DNA from: Candidatus Cloacimonadota bacterium
GTDB taxonomy: Bacteria > Cloacimonadota > Cloacimonadia > Cloacimonadales > Cloacimonadaceae
Assembly: GCA_023230025.1 (NCBI GenBank)
Contig: JALNYD010000046.1
Coordinates: 1 to 13,221, forward strand
Direction: 5' to 3'
Length of the DNA: 13,221 nt
In this document: in pieces, positions 7,346 to 13,221 of the stretch
Layout: each line of letters begins with the position of its first letter
Position numbering within the stretch: the stretch's first letter is position 1
The notes under the pieces: model-generated
The model's database searches: none
The model's input: the letters and a program-made list of their open reading frames with translations, nothing else
What the model was told of the DNA's origin: nothing
Translations under genes and position numbers: made by a program

Positions 7346-8428
7346 ATGATAACTATTTTTTTCAGGATAATCGGATACTGGCTAATGAAGCACTTGGGCT
7401 TTCCCCGCATTTTGCCCATGAATTACACGGTCAGTCTTCTCTATACCTGTAACTCACGTTGTAATACATGCAGAATCTGGAAAAAGAAAGCACACAATCT
7501 GAGCGTTGATGAATATCGCAAGATCTTCCGCGGGGTGGGACGCAGTCCTTATTGGATTACTTTCAGCGGAGGTGAACCATTCCTGCGTAATGATATCGTG
7601 GATGTGGTAAGTACAATTTATCAGGTATCCCGCCCCCGCATCATCAACATCCCCACTAATGGTCTGTTGGTGAACACGATAATCGAGAAAACCGCTGCCA
7701 TCGCCAAAGCTTGTCCCAAGGCACAGGTGATCATCAATGTATCCCTTGACGGTATAGAAGATCAGCACGACGAGATTCGCAATGTCCCGGGTAACTACAA
7801 AAAAGCAGTGTCCACGTTCCAGAAATTGAAAGCGTTGAAGCTGCCCAATCTGGCTGTAGGTATCCATACCGTTATTTCTCGCTTTAATGTTGAGAGCTTC
7901 TATTCGGTTGCCAATGAGTTAATGCGTCTGAATCCGGATAGCTATATCACTGAGATTGCCGAAGAACGCGTGGAATTGGACACAATTGGTCTGGATATCA
8001 CTCCCGGTAAAGTGGCTTACAAATCTGCTATTGACTATCTGATTCACCGGATTAAGAATGGTCAGTATAAAGGCATGAACAAGATCACTATGGCTTTTAG
8101 GATTGAGTATTACAATCTGGTTAAAGCCGTACTGCGGGACGAGAAACAGATTATCCCCTGCTATTCCGGAGTAGCTTCCTGCCAGATTTCTCCCGAGGGT
8201 GACATCTGGAGCTGCTGCGTAAAGGCCAAATCTCTGGGCAACCTTCGCGATACCCGCTATAATTTCCGAAAAATATGGTGGGGCAAAAAAGCCAGAAAGG
8301 ATCGCAAGAGCATCCATGCCAAGGAATGCTATTGCCCTCTGGCGAATGCTTCCTACACAAATATGCTGATGGATATTCCCACTCTTCTCCGAGTTAGTTA
8401 TCGCAGTTTTATCCGATGGTGGAGTTAA
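7346..8428 (+). CDS. Radical SAM protein with SPASM/twitch C-terminal domain
   Basis: Radical SAM enzyme of 360 residues; substrate unknown. The [4Fe-4S] motif is C35, C39, C42 (CNSRCNTC) after a short hydrophobic N-terminus. The SAM-binding GGEP motif is at 75-78, and NVSLDG (131-136) is a further core element. C-terminal cysteines C272, C279, C290, C291, C328 and C330 lie in a SPASM/twitch-like pattern (C-x6-C, SPEGDIWSCC, CYCP), which suggests one or two auxiliary Fe-S clusters. Known SPASM enzymes modify peptides, proteins or sugars, and no precursor peptide gene is visible nearby. The start is supported by AAGGA at 7336-7340, 5 bases upstream. The tail (WWGKKARKDRK, then a hydrophobic end) is basic. 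Tight placement after a glycosyltransferase suggests a glycolipid or glycan substrate, as inference only. Confidence 0.87.
   Translation: MITIFFRIIGYWLMKHLGFPRILPMNYTVSLLYTCNSRCNTCRIWKKKAHNLSVDEYRKIFRGVGRSPYWITFSGGEPFLRNDIVDVVSTIYQVSRPRIINIPTNGLLVNTIIEKTAAIAKACPKAQVIINVSLDGIEDQHDEIRNVPGNYKKAVSTFQKLKALKLPNLAVGIHTVISRFNVESFYSVANELMRLNPDSYITEIAEERVELDTIGLDITPGKVAYKSAIDYLIHRIKNGQYKGMNKITMAFRIEYYNLVKAVLRDEKQIIPCYSGVASCQISPEGDIWSCCVKAKSLGNLRDTRYNFRKIWWGKKARKDRKSIHAKECYCPLANASYTNMLMDIPTLLRVSYRSFIRWWS
8418..8424 (+). promoter_or_regulatory. Shine-Dalgarno site that decides the start at 8431
   Basis: GGTGGAG lies 6 bases before the ATG at 8431. The alternative in-frame ATG at 8416 overlaps this site, lies inside the upstream radical-SAM gene, and has no purine-rich site of its own. 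The start at 8431 is therefore preferred. It leaves 2 bases after the upstream stop instead of a 13-base overlap. Confidence 0.6.
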
Positions 8429-8430
8429 GC

Positions 8431-9840
8431 ATGATAGCCCTAAAGAGCAAGATTGATCACAGCCCCTATACCCTGGTTGAGCATCAGGTCAGCCAGGATG
8501 GACGTTTTGGCTGGTTTCTTGCCCTCTGGCATCCAGAGCAGAATATGGCTCTTCAGGAGTTGAATACTGAGATTCGGCTTGCAATTCGCAATTCGCAGGC
8601 TTCCAACATCAGTAAAGCCGAAGTTGAAGGATGGCTTAAGAGCTTTTTCAAGGATCTGCATTGGAAACTGCATGCCATTTTGCGAAAAAGTGATTTACAA
8701 GAGAAAGGGCTATCCCTGTTCTTTGGTATTCTTTATGATCACGAGCTGTTCTTTGTGCAGTTTGGAAGGCTTTTTGCCAGTCTTTCTGATGGAAAAAGCC
8801 TCAAGCACATTGCCAATCAATATCAGCATCATCAGATGCAAACTCTAAGTAAACTAAACCTGTTTGGTCTGGAAGATAAGGATATCAACACCAAAGTGCA
8901 ACGGGTTTTCATCGGGGAGGGTCATAGATTCATCATCCTTAGTGGCAATCTTTGCACACAAGTGTATGAAAGCAATATGGATCTGCACACTCTTGATCAT
9001 TACATTGAGAGCTTTGCGAGCTCACCCAATCCGCTATGGTTGATTCTGGATGGTCAGAGCAGGATGCTGAAGCCGAAACGCAAAGGTCTTTCCAGATTGC
9101 AGCTAAGTTCCCTGGTGATATTTCTGATTACGATAGTTACAATAGTCTATATGATGTTTGGCAATCGCTTTATTGATCAGTTTTTACATCGTACCCGCAT
9201 GAGTGTGAAAAGCAAGCAAACCCTACGTTTGGATCAGATCCCAAACAACCTTGCCATTGATACCAAAAACTTCATCAAATACATGGATAGAATTGTGAAT
9301 CTGCCTGCCAGAGATATTGAACTACAGCTAATCTGGAGTGCCAGCTTGAATTATCAGATCACTGGTGCACCGGTATTCAGTCTGGACAACATTTTTCTGA
9401 CTGCTGATAACAACCTTATCGCCTTTGATAAAAAGAGCCGCAACTTGAAGTGGAAGAAATCCTTCACCTCCCCAATTTCCTCGGTCATATTTATGGATAA
9501 TGCCCTGATGGTTTGTTTGCAAAACAACAGTGCCAGTTCCTATAGCGAAGATGGTGCCTTGATTTGGGAAGCAGAGATGACCTGTCCTCCTGATCCATCC
9601 AGCAATCTCAATCCTTTGCGGATTGGAGTCGAGGATGATCCCCGCTTGGATCGACCAATTTTGATGATTCCCAGCCGGGATGTAATCAGCATTGTGGATG
9701 CTGGAAGGGGAGAAAGCCTCTCCAGCATAACTTTTGTGGAAGAAATCTCTACCATTTCCGGTTATGATAACTATGCGAATTGCTTTTATGCGATTGTGGA
9801 TGACGCGCTGATATGTATTCAGCTTAACATTGTGAACTGA
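8431..9840 (+). CDS. One-TM protein: possible degenerate PP2C-like domain plus PQQ-type propeller repeats
   Basis: Not assignable to a named family. From the ATG at 8431 it has 469 residues in three parts. Residues 1 to about 210 look like a cytosolic alpha/beta domain. GLSLFFGILYDHELFFVQFG (about 93-112) followed by RLFASL, and HRFIILSGNL (about 165-174), resemble the GDSRxYL and LLxSDGL strands of PP2C-type phosphatases. The metal-binding Asp residues are not in place, so it would be a pseudophosphatase. A basic stretch (KPKRKG) precedes a single TM helix at about 224-243, predicting an inside N-terminus. The extracytoplasmic part has PQQ/WD-like blades such as NLIAFDKKSRNLKWKKSF (328-345) and EDGALIWEAE (373-382). 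Only about 3-4 blades fit, too few for one closed propeller. The gene sits 2 bases after the radical-SAM gene and 6 before DUF4159. The PP2C reading is tentative; the TM helix and propeller-like repeats are more secure. Confidence 0.7.
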   Translation: MIALKSKIDHSPYTLVEHQVSQDGRFGWFLALWHPEQNMALQELNTEIRLAIRNSQASNISKAEVEGWLKSFFKDLHWKLHAILRKSDLQEKGLSLFFGILYDHELFFVQFGRLFASLSDGKSLKHIANQYQHHQMQTLSKLNLFGLEDKDINTKVQRVFIGEGHRFIILSGNLCTQVYESNMDLHTLDHYIESFASSPNPLWLILDGQSRMLKPKRKGLSRLQLSSLVIFLITIVTIVYMMFGNRFIDQFLHRTRMSVKSKQTLRLDQIPNNLAIDTKNFIKYMDRIVNLPARDIELQLIWSASLNYQITGAPVFSLDNIFLTADNNLIAFDKKSRNLKWKKSFTSPISSVIFMDNALMVCLQNNSASSYSEDGALIWEAEMTCPPDPSSNLNPLRIGVEDDPRLDRPILMIPSRDVISIVDAGRGESLSSITFVEEISTISGYDNYANCFYAIVDDALICIQLNIVN

Positions 9841-9846
9841 GGATCA

Positions 9847-10509
9847 ATGAAGAGGATACTCCTGTTATCGATTGCATTATGGGCAGGCTTTATGTTTGCC
9901 CAGGAAAGTCCGGTCAAGACTGGCTTCGCTCGCTTGCAATACGATGGGGGAGGGGATTGGTACAACGATCCCGAGGTGCTGTCCAACCTGGCTAAGTTCA
10001 CGAATAATACCCTTTCCACTACCATACCCATTGATCAAAGCGTTGTCCGGGCATCAGATAGCAAGCTCTTTGATTTTCCCTTTGTGTATCTCACCGGACA
10101 TGGCAATATCCGCTTCAGTGATAACGAAATCAACAATCTGAGGCTATGGATGATGCGGGGAGGTTTTCTATATGCCGATGATGATTATGGCATGGATGAA
10201 AGCTTCCGACGCGAGATCAGGCGTATCTTCCCAGAGAGAGAACTCATCGAACTTGATGCCAGCTTTCCCTTGTTCAAATCTTACTTTGACTTTTCTACTG
10301 GACTACCCAAAATCCATCTACATGATGAAAAGCCTCCTCAGGCTTTTGGGATCTTTGACGATAACGGACGTTTGATGATGCTATATACCTATGAGACCAA
10401 TATCAGCGATGGCTGGGCTGATCCGGATACTCATGGCGATCCTCCGCAACTGCGAGAAACGGCTCTTGGTTTTGGGCTAAACATTATTCACTATATCCTG
10501 ACGAGGTAA
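9847..10509 (+). CDS. Secreted DUF4159 protein
   Basis: DUF4159-family protein of 220 residues, function unknown. Residues 1-18 are a signal peptide with cleavage near MFA-QES, so it is predicted periplasmic. The family pattern runs through the whole protein: FARLQYDGGGDWYNDP (27-42), FPFVYLTGHG (77-86), LRLWMMRGGFLYADDDYG (98-115), and FRREIRRIFPE (120-130), ending in a GFGLNIIHYILT segment. The LTGHG and GGFL-ADD arrangement recalls ThuA/class I amidotransferase-like folds, but no Cys-His-Glu triad can be claimed. GAGGA overlaps the upstream stop (9838-9843) with short spacing of 3 bases. The LpxH-like gene starts 1 base after the TAA. In many bacteria DUF4159 genes accompany MoxR/von Willebrand clusters; none is seen here. 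Confidence 0.88.
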   Translation: MKRILLLSIALWAGFMFAQESPVKTGFARLQYDGGGDWYNDPEVLSNLAKFTNNTLSTTIPIDQSVVRASDSKLFDFPFVYLTGHGNIRFSDNEINNLRLWMMRGGFLYADDDYGMDESFRREIRRIFPERELIELDASFPLFKSYFDFSTGLPKIHLHDEKPPQAFGIFDDNGRLMMLYTYETNISDGWADPDTHGDPPQLRETALGFGLNIIHYILTR

Positions 10510-10510
10510 G

Positions 10511-11263
10511 ATGCGCATCTGTGTAATCTCCGATCTGCATTACAAATATGTGAAGCCAAATGCTGAAGACAGGGAAAATGCAGATCTGGTGCTAAACTTT
10601 CTGGAGCAGGCCAGGGGCAAGTATGACCTGATGATTCTGAATGGCGATATCTTCGATCTATGGTTTGACTGGGCTTATACGGTGATTAAACAATACTTTC
10701 CACTGCTGGTCAAACTCTATGAATTGAAACAAAGTGGCTGTCGCCTGGTCATGATCAGTGGTAATCACGACTTTTGGTTCGGGGATTTTTTGCCCGACTA
10801 TCTCGGACTGGAGTTGTGTATGGAGGATTTTCAGATAGATGCAGATGGGAAAAAGATCTATGTCTGCCATGGCGATACTCACACTGTAAACGATCTGCGT
10901 TATCAGGTATTCCGTCGTATTATTCGGATGCCTTTGATGAAAAAGCTGTTTAGTCTGTTACATCCTGATCTGGCTTTAGGCATCGGGAGTCAGCTATCAC
11001 GTAGCAGCAGAGCCCGCAAGGATCCTCCCCATCTGCGCAGTAGAAAGAACGCAGGCTTGTTACGCTTCGCCGGTACTATGATCAGAAGTGGCAAGGCAGA
11101 TTATGTGATTATGGGACACAGTCATGATCCTGTGGTCAAAGAAATCAATGGCGGGCTATATGCTAATTCTGGAGATTGGATTTCCAACCATAGCTATCTT
11201 GAGATCCTCTCTGGTAAACTAAGTGTTGAACATTATTTAGTAAATAAGGAGAATAAAGCATGA
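10511..11263 (+). CDS. lpxH: LpxH-like UDP-2,3-diacylglucosamine diphosphatase
   Basis: Calcineurin-like metallophosphoesterase, most likely the lipid A pathway enzyme that splits UDP-2,3-diacylglucosamine into lipid X and UMP at the inner membrane face. The dinuclear metal site is complete over 250 residues: D8 and H10 in SDLH, D46 in NGDIFDLW, N85 and H86 in GNHDFWFG, H120 in CHGDTH, and H203 and H205 in GHSH. The GNHD form differs from the GNRD of E. coli LpxH and is common in Bacteroidota-type homologues. The basic, hydrophobic helix-rich stretch (about 130-180, RYQVFRRIIRMP) fits the lipid-binding cap. GAGG at 10503-10506 precedes the ATG, and the stop overlaps the cyclophilin start (ATGA). 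A related phosphoesterase with another substrate is possible, but family length and cap favour LpxH. Confidence 0.82.
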   Translation: MRICVISDLHYKYVKPNAEDRENADLVLNFLEQARGKYDLMILNGDIFDLWFDWAYTVIKQYFPLLVKLYELKQSGCRLVMISGNHDFWFGDFLPDYLGLELCMEDFQIDADGKKIYVCHGDTHTVNDLRYQVFRRIIRMPLMKKLFSLLHPDLALGIGSQLSRSSRARKDPPHLRSRKNAGLLRFAGTMIRSGKADYVIMGHSHDPVVKEINGGLYANSGDWISNHSYLEILSGKLSVEHYLVNKENKA

Positions 11264-12117
11264 AAACTAAAGCAAACTACATCGTGTTAATCCTGATCCC
11301 TGTGATCCTGGTTTTGGGGCTCACCTATCTGTACACTCAAAACCGTAATCAGATCACGCCTAATAAGGAGGAAATTGTGACAGAAAACGAAGGAAGAACA
11401 GTGAAAACTATCATTAGTACTACATATGGTGAAATCGAACTTGAGCTTTGGCCAGATCTCGCTCCCAAGACGGTTGACAACTTTGTCAAACTCGGTAGCG
11501 AAGGCTTTTATACTGATACCTACTTTCATCGGGTGATTCCGGATTTCATGATCCAGGGTGGCTGCCCAAACACCAAAGATGACAATCGCGGTAATGATGG
11601 TCAGGGTGGTCCCGGCTACAAGTTTGAAGATGAAACTTATGCCGATGGCGATGAACTAAAAGGCGCAATCAAAGATCATGCTTCAGCCGAATTGGTCTGG
11701 GCACAGGTGATTGTTCCCCATATGCAAAACAACCGCACACCCAATGCTGACATAGCCGCTATGGTCAAGCAATGCCAGGATGCCCGTTCCCTGAATCCCA
11801 TGCTGGAGAACACCGTGGAATACTTCACAGGGCTTGCTGGTCACAAAGATGGCGTGTTTAACCGTACTTTGAAAGCCCATGTACTATATGGTACCATTGC
11901 TATGGCCAACAGCGGTCCCAACACCAATGGCAGTCAATTCTTCATCGTAACAAAGAAGGATGGAACTCCATGGTTGGATGGCAAACACACTGTATTTGGC
12001 AAGGTTACCCGTGGTATGGACATTGTGCATACAATCGAAGCACTCCCCCGGGACAAGGCTGATAATCCCAATCCAGAAAACCAGGCCTTTATACTTGGAG
12101 TGTCTTTCCCTAAATAG
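11260..12117 (+). CDS. Membrane-anchored cyclophilin-type peptidyl-prolyl isomerase with insertion
   Basis: Cyclophilin that interconverts cis and trans prolyl bonds. Residues 7-25 are a hydrophobic signal anchor (or uncleaved signal) with no clear lipobox, predicting a periplasmic domain. The isomerase core starts near residue 49. Active-site residues match CypA: R91, F96, M97 and Q99 in FHRVIPDFMIQGG, Q226 and F228 in GSQFF, W238, L239 and H243. Between FEDE (123-126) and GTIAMANSGPNTNG (211-224) lies about 83 residues where CypA has about 9, so roughly 74 residues are inserted, mostly helical-looking (AELVWAQVIVPHMQ, ADIAAMVKQC). AAGGAG at 11246-11251 supports the ATG, which overlaps lpxH by 4 bases. 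In-frame GTG codons at 11377 and 11401, each behind a purine-rich site, may give a shorter cytosolic form. Confidence 0.92.
   Translation: MKTKANYIVLILIPVILVLGLTYLYTQNRNQITPNKEEIVTENEGRTVKTIISTTYGEIELELWPDLAPKTVDNFVKLGSEGFYTDTYFHRVIPDFMIQGGCPNTKDDNRGNDGQGGPGYKFEDETYADGDELKGAIKDHASAELVWAQVIVPHMQNNRTPNADIAAMVKQCQDARSLNPMLENTVEYFTGLAGHKDGVFNRTLKAHVLYGTIAMANSGPNTNGSQFFIVTKKDGTPWLDGKHTVFGKVTRGMDIVHTIEALPRDKADNPNPENQAFILGVSFPK
11365..11371 (+). promoter_or_regulatory. Internal Shine-Dalgarno-like site in the cyclophilin gene
   Basis: AAGGAGG lies 5 bases before an in-frame GTG at 11377 (codon 40), after the membrane anchor. A second site, GAAGGAAG, ends 4 bases before another in-frame GTG at 11401 (codon 48), where the isomerase core begins. 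The first site also encodes Lys-Glu-Glu, so chance codon choice is a real alternative. Confidence 0.35.
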
Positions 12118-12128
12118 AGGGATCAATC

Positions 12129-12572
12129 ATGGCTAAAACGAATGAGTCTGCGCTGCAACAGGAGATCATGGCCTGGATCCAGCAAAACCAATATGTGTAT
12201 CTTGCTACAAACGATAAAAAGCAAGCCCGGGTTCGTCCGGTGGTGCTGTTTATCAATGCTGATCGCTATTTCTTTGCTACCTTCACTGGGGATGCCAAGG
12301 TTGCCCAGATTCAAGCTAATAAACTTATCGAAGTCTGCGTGCCTTTAAGCGATAATGGTCATACTGGCTATATTCGTCTTAGTGGCATTGCACGAATCGT
12401 TACTAACGCAGCGCTCAAGGCAGAAGCTTCCGAGCGCTGCTTCTTCTTTGATCAATACTTCAATGGCTACGATGATCCGGATTATACTCTGATTGAGTTT
12501 GATCCGGAGTATGCTGAATACTTGCGTCCGGGAGAAACCTACAGCCAAAGCTGTACTCTCAAACGTTATTAA
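12129..12572 (+). CDS. Pyridoxamine 5'-phosphate oxidase-like FMN-binding split-barrel protein
   Basis: Small protein of 147 residues with the PNPOx-like split-barrel pattern. YVYLATNDKKQARVRPVVLF (22-41) is the first strand pair with the RVRP flavin-phosphate region. FATFTGDAKVAQIQAN (49-64) is the typical second block, followed by VCVPLSD and GYIRLSGIARI (80-90). Members of this group bind FMN, or sometimes F420 or heme, as dimers; the substrate is unknown. It is shorter than true PdxH and lacks its C-terminal signature, so a vitamin B6 role is unlikely. ATG is supported by GAGGGA at 12117-12122, 6 bases upstream and overlapping the cyclophilin stop. It is distant in the same unit from ribH, which supplies the flavin pathway, but that link is only suggestive. 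Confidence 0.87.
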   Translation: MAKTNESALQQEIMAWIQQNQYVYLATNDKKQARVRPVVLFINADRYFFATFTGDAKVAQIQANKLIEVCVPLSDNGHTGYIRLSGIARIVTNAALKAEASERCFFFDQYFNGYDDPDYTLIEFDPEYAEYLRPGETYSQSCTLKRY

Positions 12573-12596
12573 CAAGATGAAACTGAGAGGGATCAC

Positions 12597-12791
12597 ATGA
12601 AGAAGATCTTTGAATATCGCGATGAACACTTGGGAAAGAGTTACATCGTAATTAATAAGATTAGGGAGCTCACTAAAACCCTGGGAGAATTAGTGATTAC
12701 CTTTGATAACGGTGATAAACGCGTATTATCCGTTGAGGATGCTGATAGTACCCTCCGCGCTCTGATCCTGGCAATCGAAAACCTGGATTAG
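12597..12791 (+). CDS. Small conserved-looking protein of unknown function, 64 residues
   Basis: I do not recognise this protein. The ATG at 12597 is preceded by GAGAGGGA at 12585-12592 with 4 bases of spacing, which makes translation likely. The 64 residues are mixed charge (MKKIFEYRDEHLGKSY at the start) with no signal peptide, membrane helix or cysteine. Secondary structure by eye is a short strand, a helix (INKIRELTKTL), a beta hairpin (ELVITFDNGDKRVLSV) and a C-terminal helix (STLRALILAIENL), resembling a tiny alpha/beta domain. It follows the FMN-binding protein by 24 bases and is probably the last gene of this unit. Codon choice looks like that of its neighbours. Confidence 0.75.
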   Translation: MKKIFEYRDEHLGKSYIVINKIRELTKTLGELVITFDNGDKRVLSVEDADSTLRALILAIENLD

Positions 12792-12937
12792 CTGCCCATA
12801 GACAGGATAGATATTAAGATGATTCTGGCATCTGGATTATCCTACTTATGGCGTAAATGGGTGGTTGTAGGTATAGCTCGCTTATGTAACCTGAATGCAG
12901 ATACAATTCAAACACTATAAATTGAAATGGAGTAGAT
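12792..12937. other. Intergenic region before the zinc-ribbon gene
   Basis: This 146-base gap is the longest in the window. It has no stable GC-rich hairpin followed by a T run, so no intrinsic terminator is called. A TATAAA at 12916-12921 could be a -10 box but lacks a well-spaced -35 and would leave only a very short leader. An AT-rich dyad, CAATT at 12904-12908 and AATTG at 12920-12924, surrounds it and could be an operator or chance. A 33-codon frame at 12819-12920 is open, with only a weak, distant purine stretch upstream (ACAGGA). Confidence 0.4.
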
Positions 12938-13221
12938 ATGCCAAAAAATGTAACCCTTGAGTTAAAGTGTGCATTCTGTGGGGCGTCCCTGATGGATCCA
13001 TCTCACAAAGTGGAAGGTTATCCGGGAATCAAACTGATAGCGAAAACTGGAGATAATACCGGTCCCGTCTGGTTGTCCTGCATATTTGGGAGTCCCAAGG
13101 TTGATACTGATATGGAGTTTCCGCAGAAATCAGTGGCCCATTTCTCTTGCCCTCATTGCTCGGCTGATTGCAGCACAGAACTGAAATGCGATATGTGCGG
13201 AGCAGAAATGGCAATGTTCAA
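12938..13221 (+). CDS. Cysteine-rich zinc-ribbon-like protein, 3' partial
   Basis: The frame is open to the right edge, giving 94 codons with no stop. Cysteine pairs C11/C14 (CAFCG), C71/C74 (CPHC), C78, and C84/C87 (CDMCG) suggest at least two zinc knuckles or ribbons. The segment between them contains a GYPGIKLIAK strand region, W45 and a lone C48. There is no signal peptide. The ATG is supported by TGGAG at 12928-12932 with 5 bases of spacing. Similar short Cys-rich proteins occur in several anaerobic and FCB-type bacteria without a known role; this is from memory, not a search. It lies after the longest gap, so it may start its own transcript. Confidence 0.8.
   Translation, partial: MPKNVTLELKCAFCGASLMDPSHKVEGYPGIKLIAKTGDNTGPVWLSCIFGSPKVDTDMEFPQKSVAHFSCPHCSADCSTELKCDMCGAEMAMF

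Noticed and set aside
7243..7452. 69-codon plus-strand frame across the glycosyltransferase/radical SAM junction
   Set aside because: It overlaps both real genes in another frame and has no family features.
8416..8430. Upstream ATG as start of the 8431-9840 protein
   Set aside because: It overlaps the preceding gene and its own best Shine-Dalgarno site, which is placed correctly for the ATG at 8431.
12863..12891. Hairpin GGTTGTA / TGTAACC as a terminator
   Set aside because: The 7-bp stem needs two G-U pairs, has a 15-base loop and no T run, so it is not convincing.

Overview
The window reads as a compact chromosomal segment from an anaerobic, Gram-negative-type bacterium. Every supported gene is on the + strand, with gaps of only a few bases or 4-17 base overlaps. 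A Na+-translocating decarboxylase beta subunit and three radical-SAM enzymes suggest anaerobic energy metabolism. An LpxH-like lipid A hydrolase and secreted envelope proteins suggest an outer membrane. The gene mix is compatible with the FCB group, for example Cloacimonadota, but this is an inference from gene content and not a sequence match. I see no tRNA, rRNA, CRISPR array, insertion sequence or prophage gene.

Unit 1 (1-5429) holds the 3' part of a decarboxylase beta subunit (oadB/gcdB type), cytidine deaminase (cdd), a PflX-like radical-SAM protein, a secreted N-acetylmuramoyl-L-alanine amidase, a soluble histidine kinase without a sensor domain or visible partner, and a PDZ/radical-SAM/DUF512 protein. 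Several junctions are ATGA overlaps or a direct TAA-ATG abutment, so translation is probably coupled.

Unit 2 (5510-12791) follows an 80-base gap with a weak possible promoter. It starts with ribH and nusB (17-base overlap). Next come a family 2 glycosyltransferase, a radical-SAM/SPASM protein, an unusual one-TM protein (possible degenerate PP2C-like cytosolic part plus PQQ-type beta-propeller repeats outside), a secreted DUF4159 protein, LpxH-like phosphohydrolase, a membrane-anchored cyclophilin with a large insertion, a small FMN-binding split-barrel protein, and an unrecognised 64-residue protein. The middle of this unit looks directed at the cell envelope.

Unit 3 begins after a 146-base gap with a cysteine-rich zinc-ribbon-like protein that runs off the right edge.

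The best candidates for undescribed biology are the glycosyltransferase/radical-SAM/pseudophosphatase-propeller/DUF4159/LpxH block, the insertion and apparent internal translation starts of the cyclophilin, and the orphan kinase coupled to the amidase.
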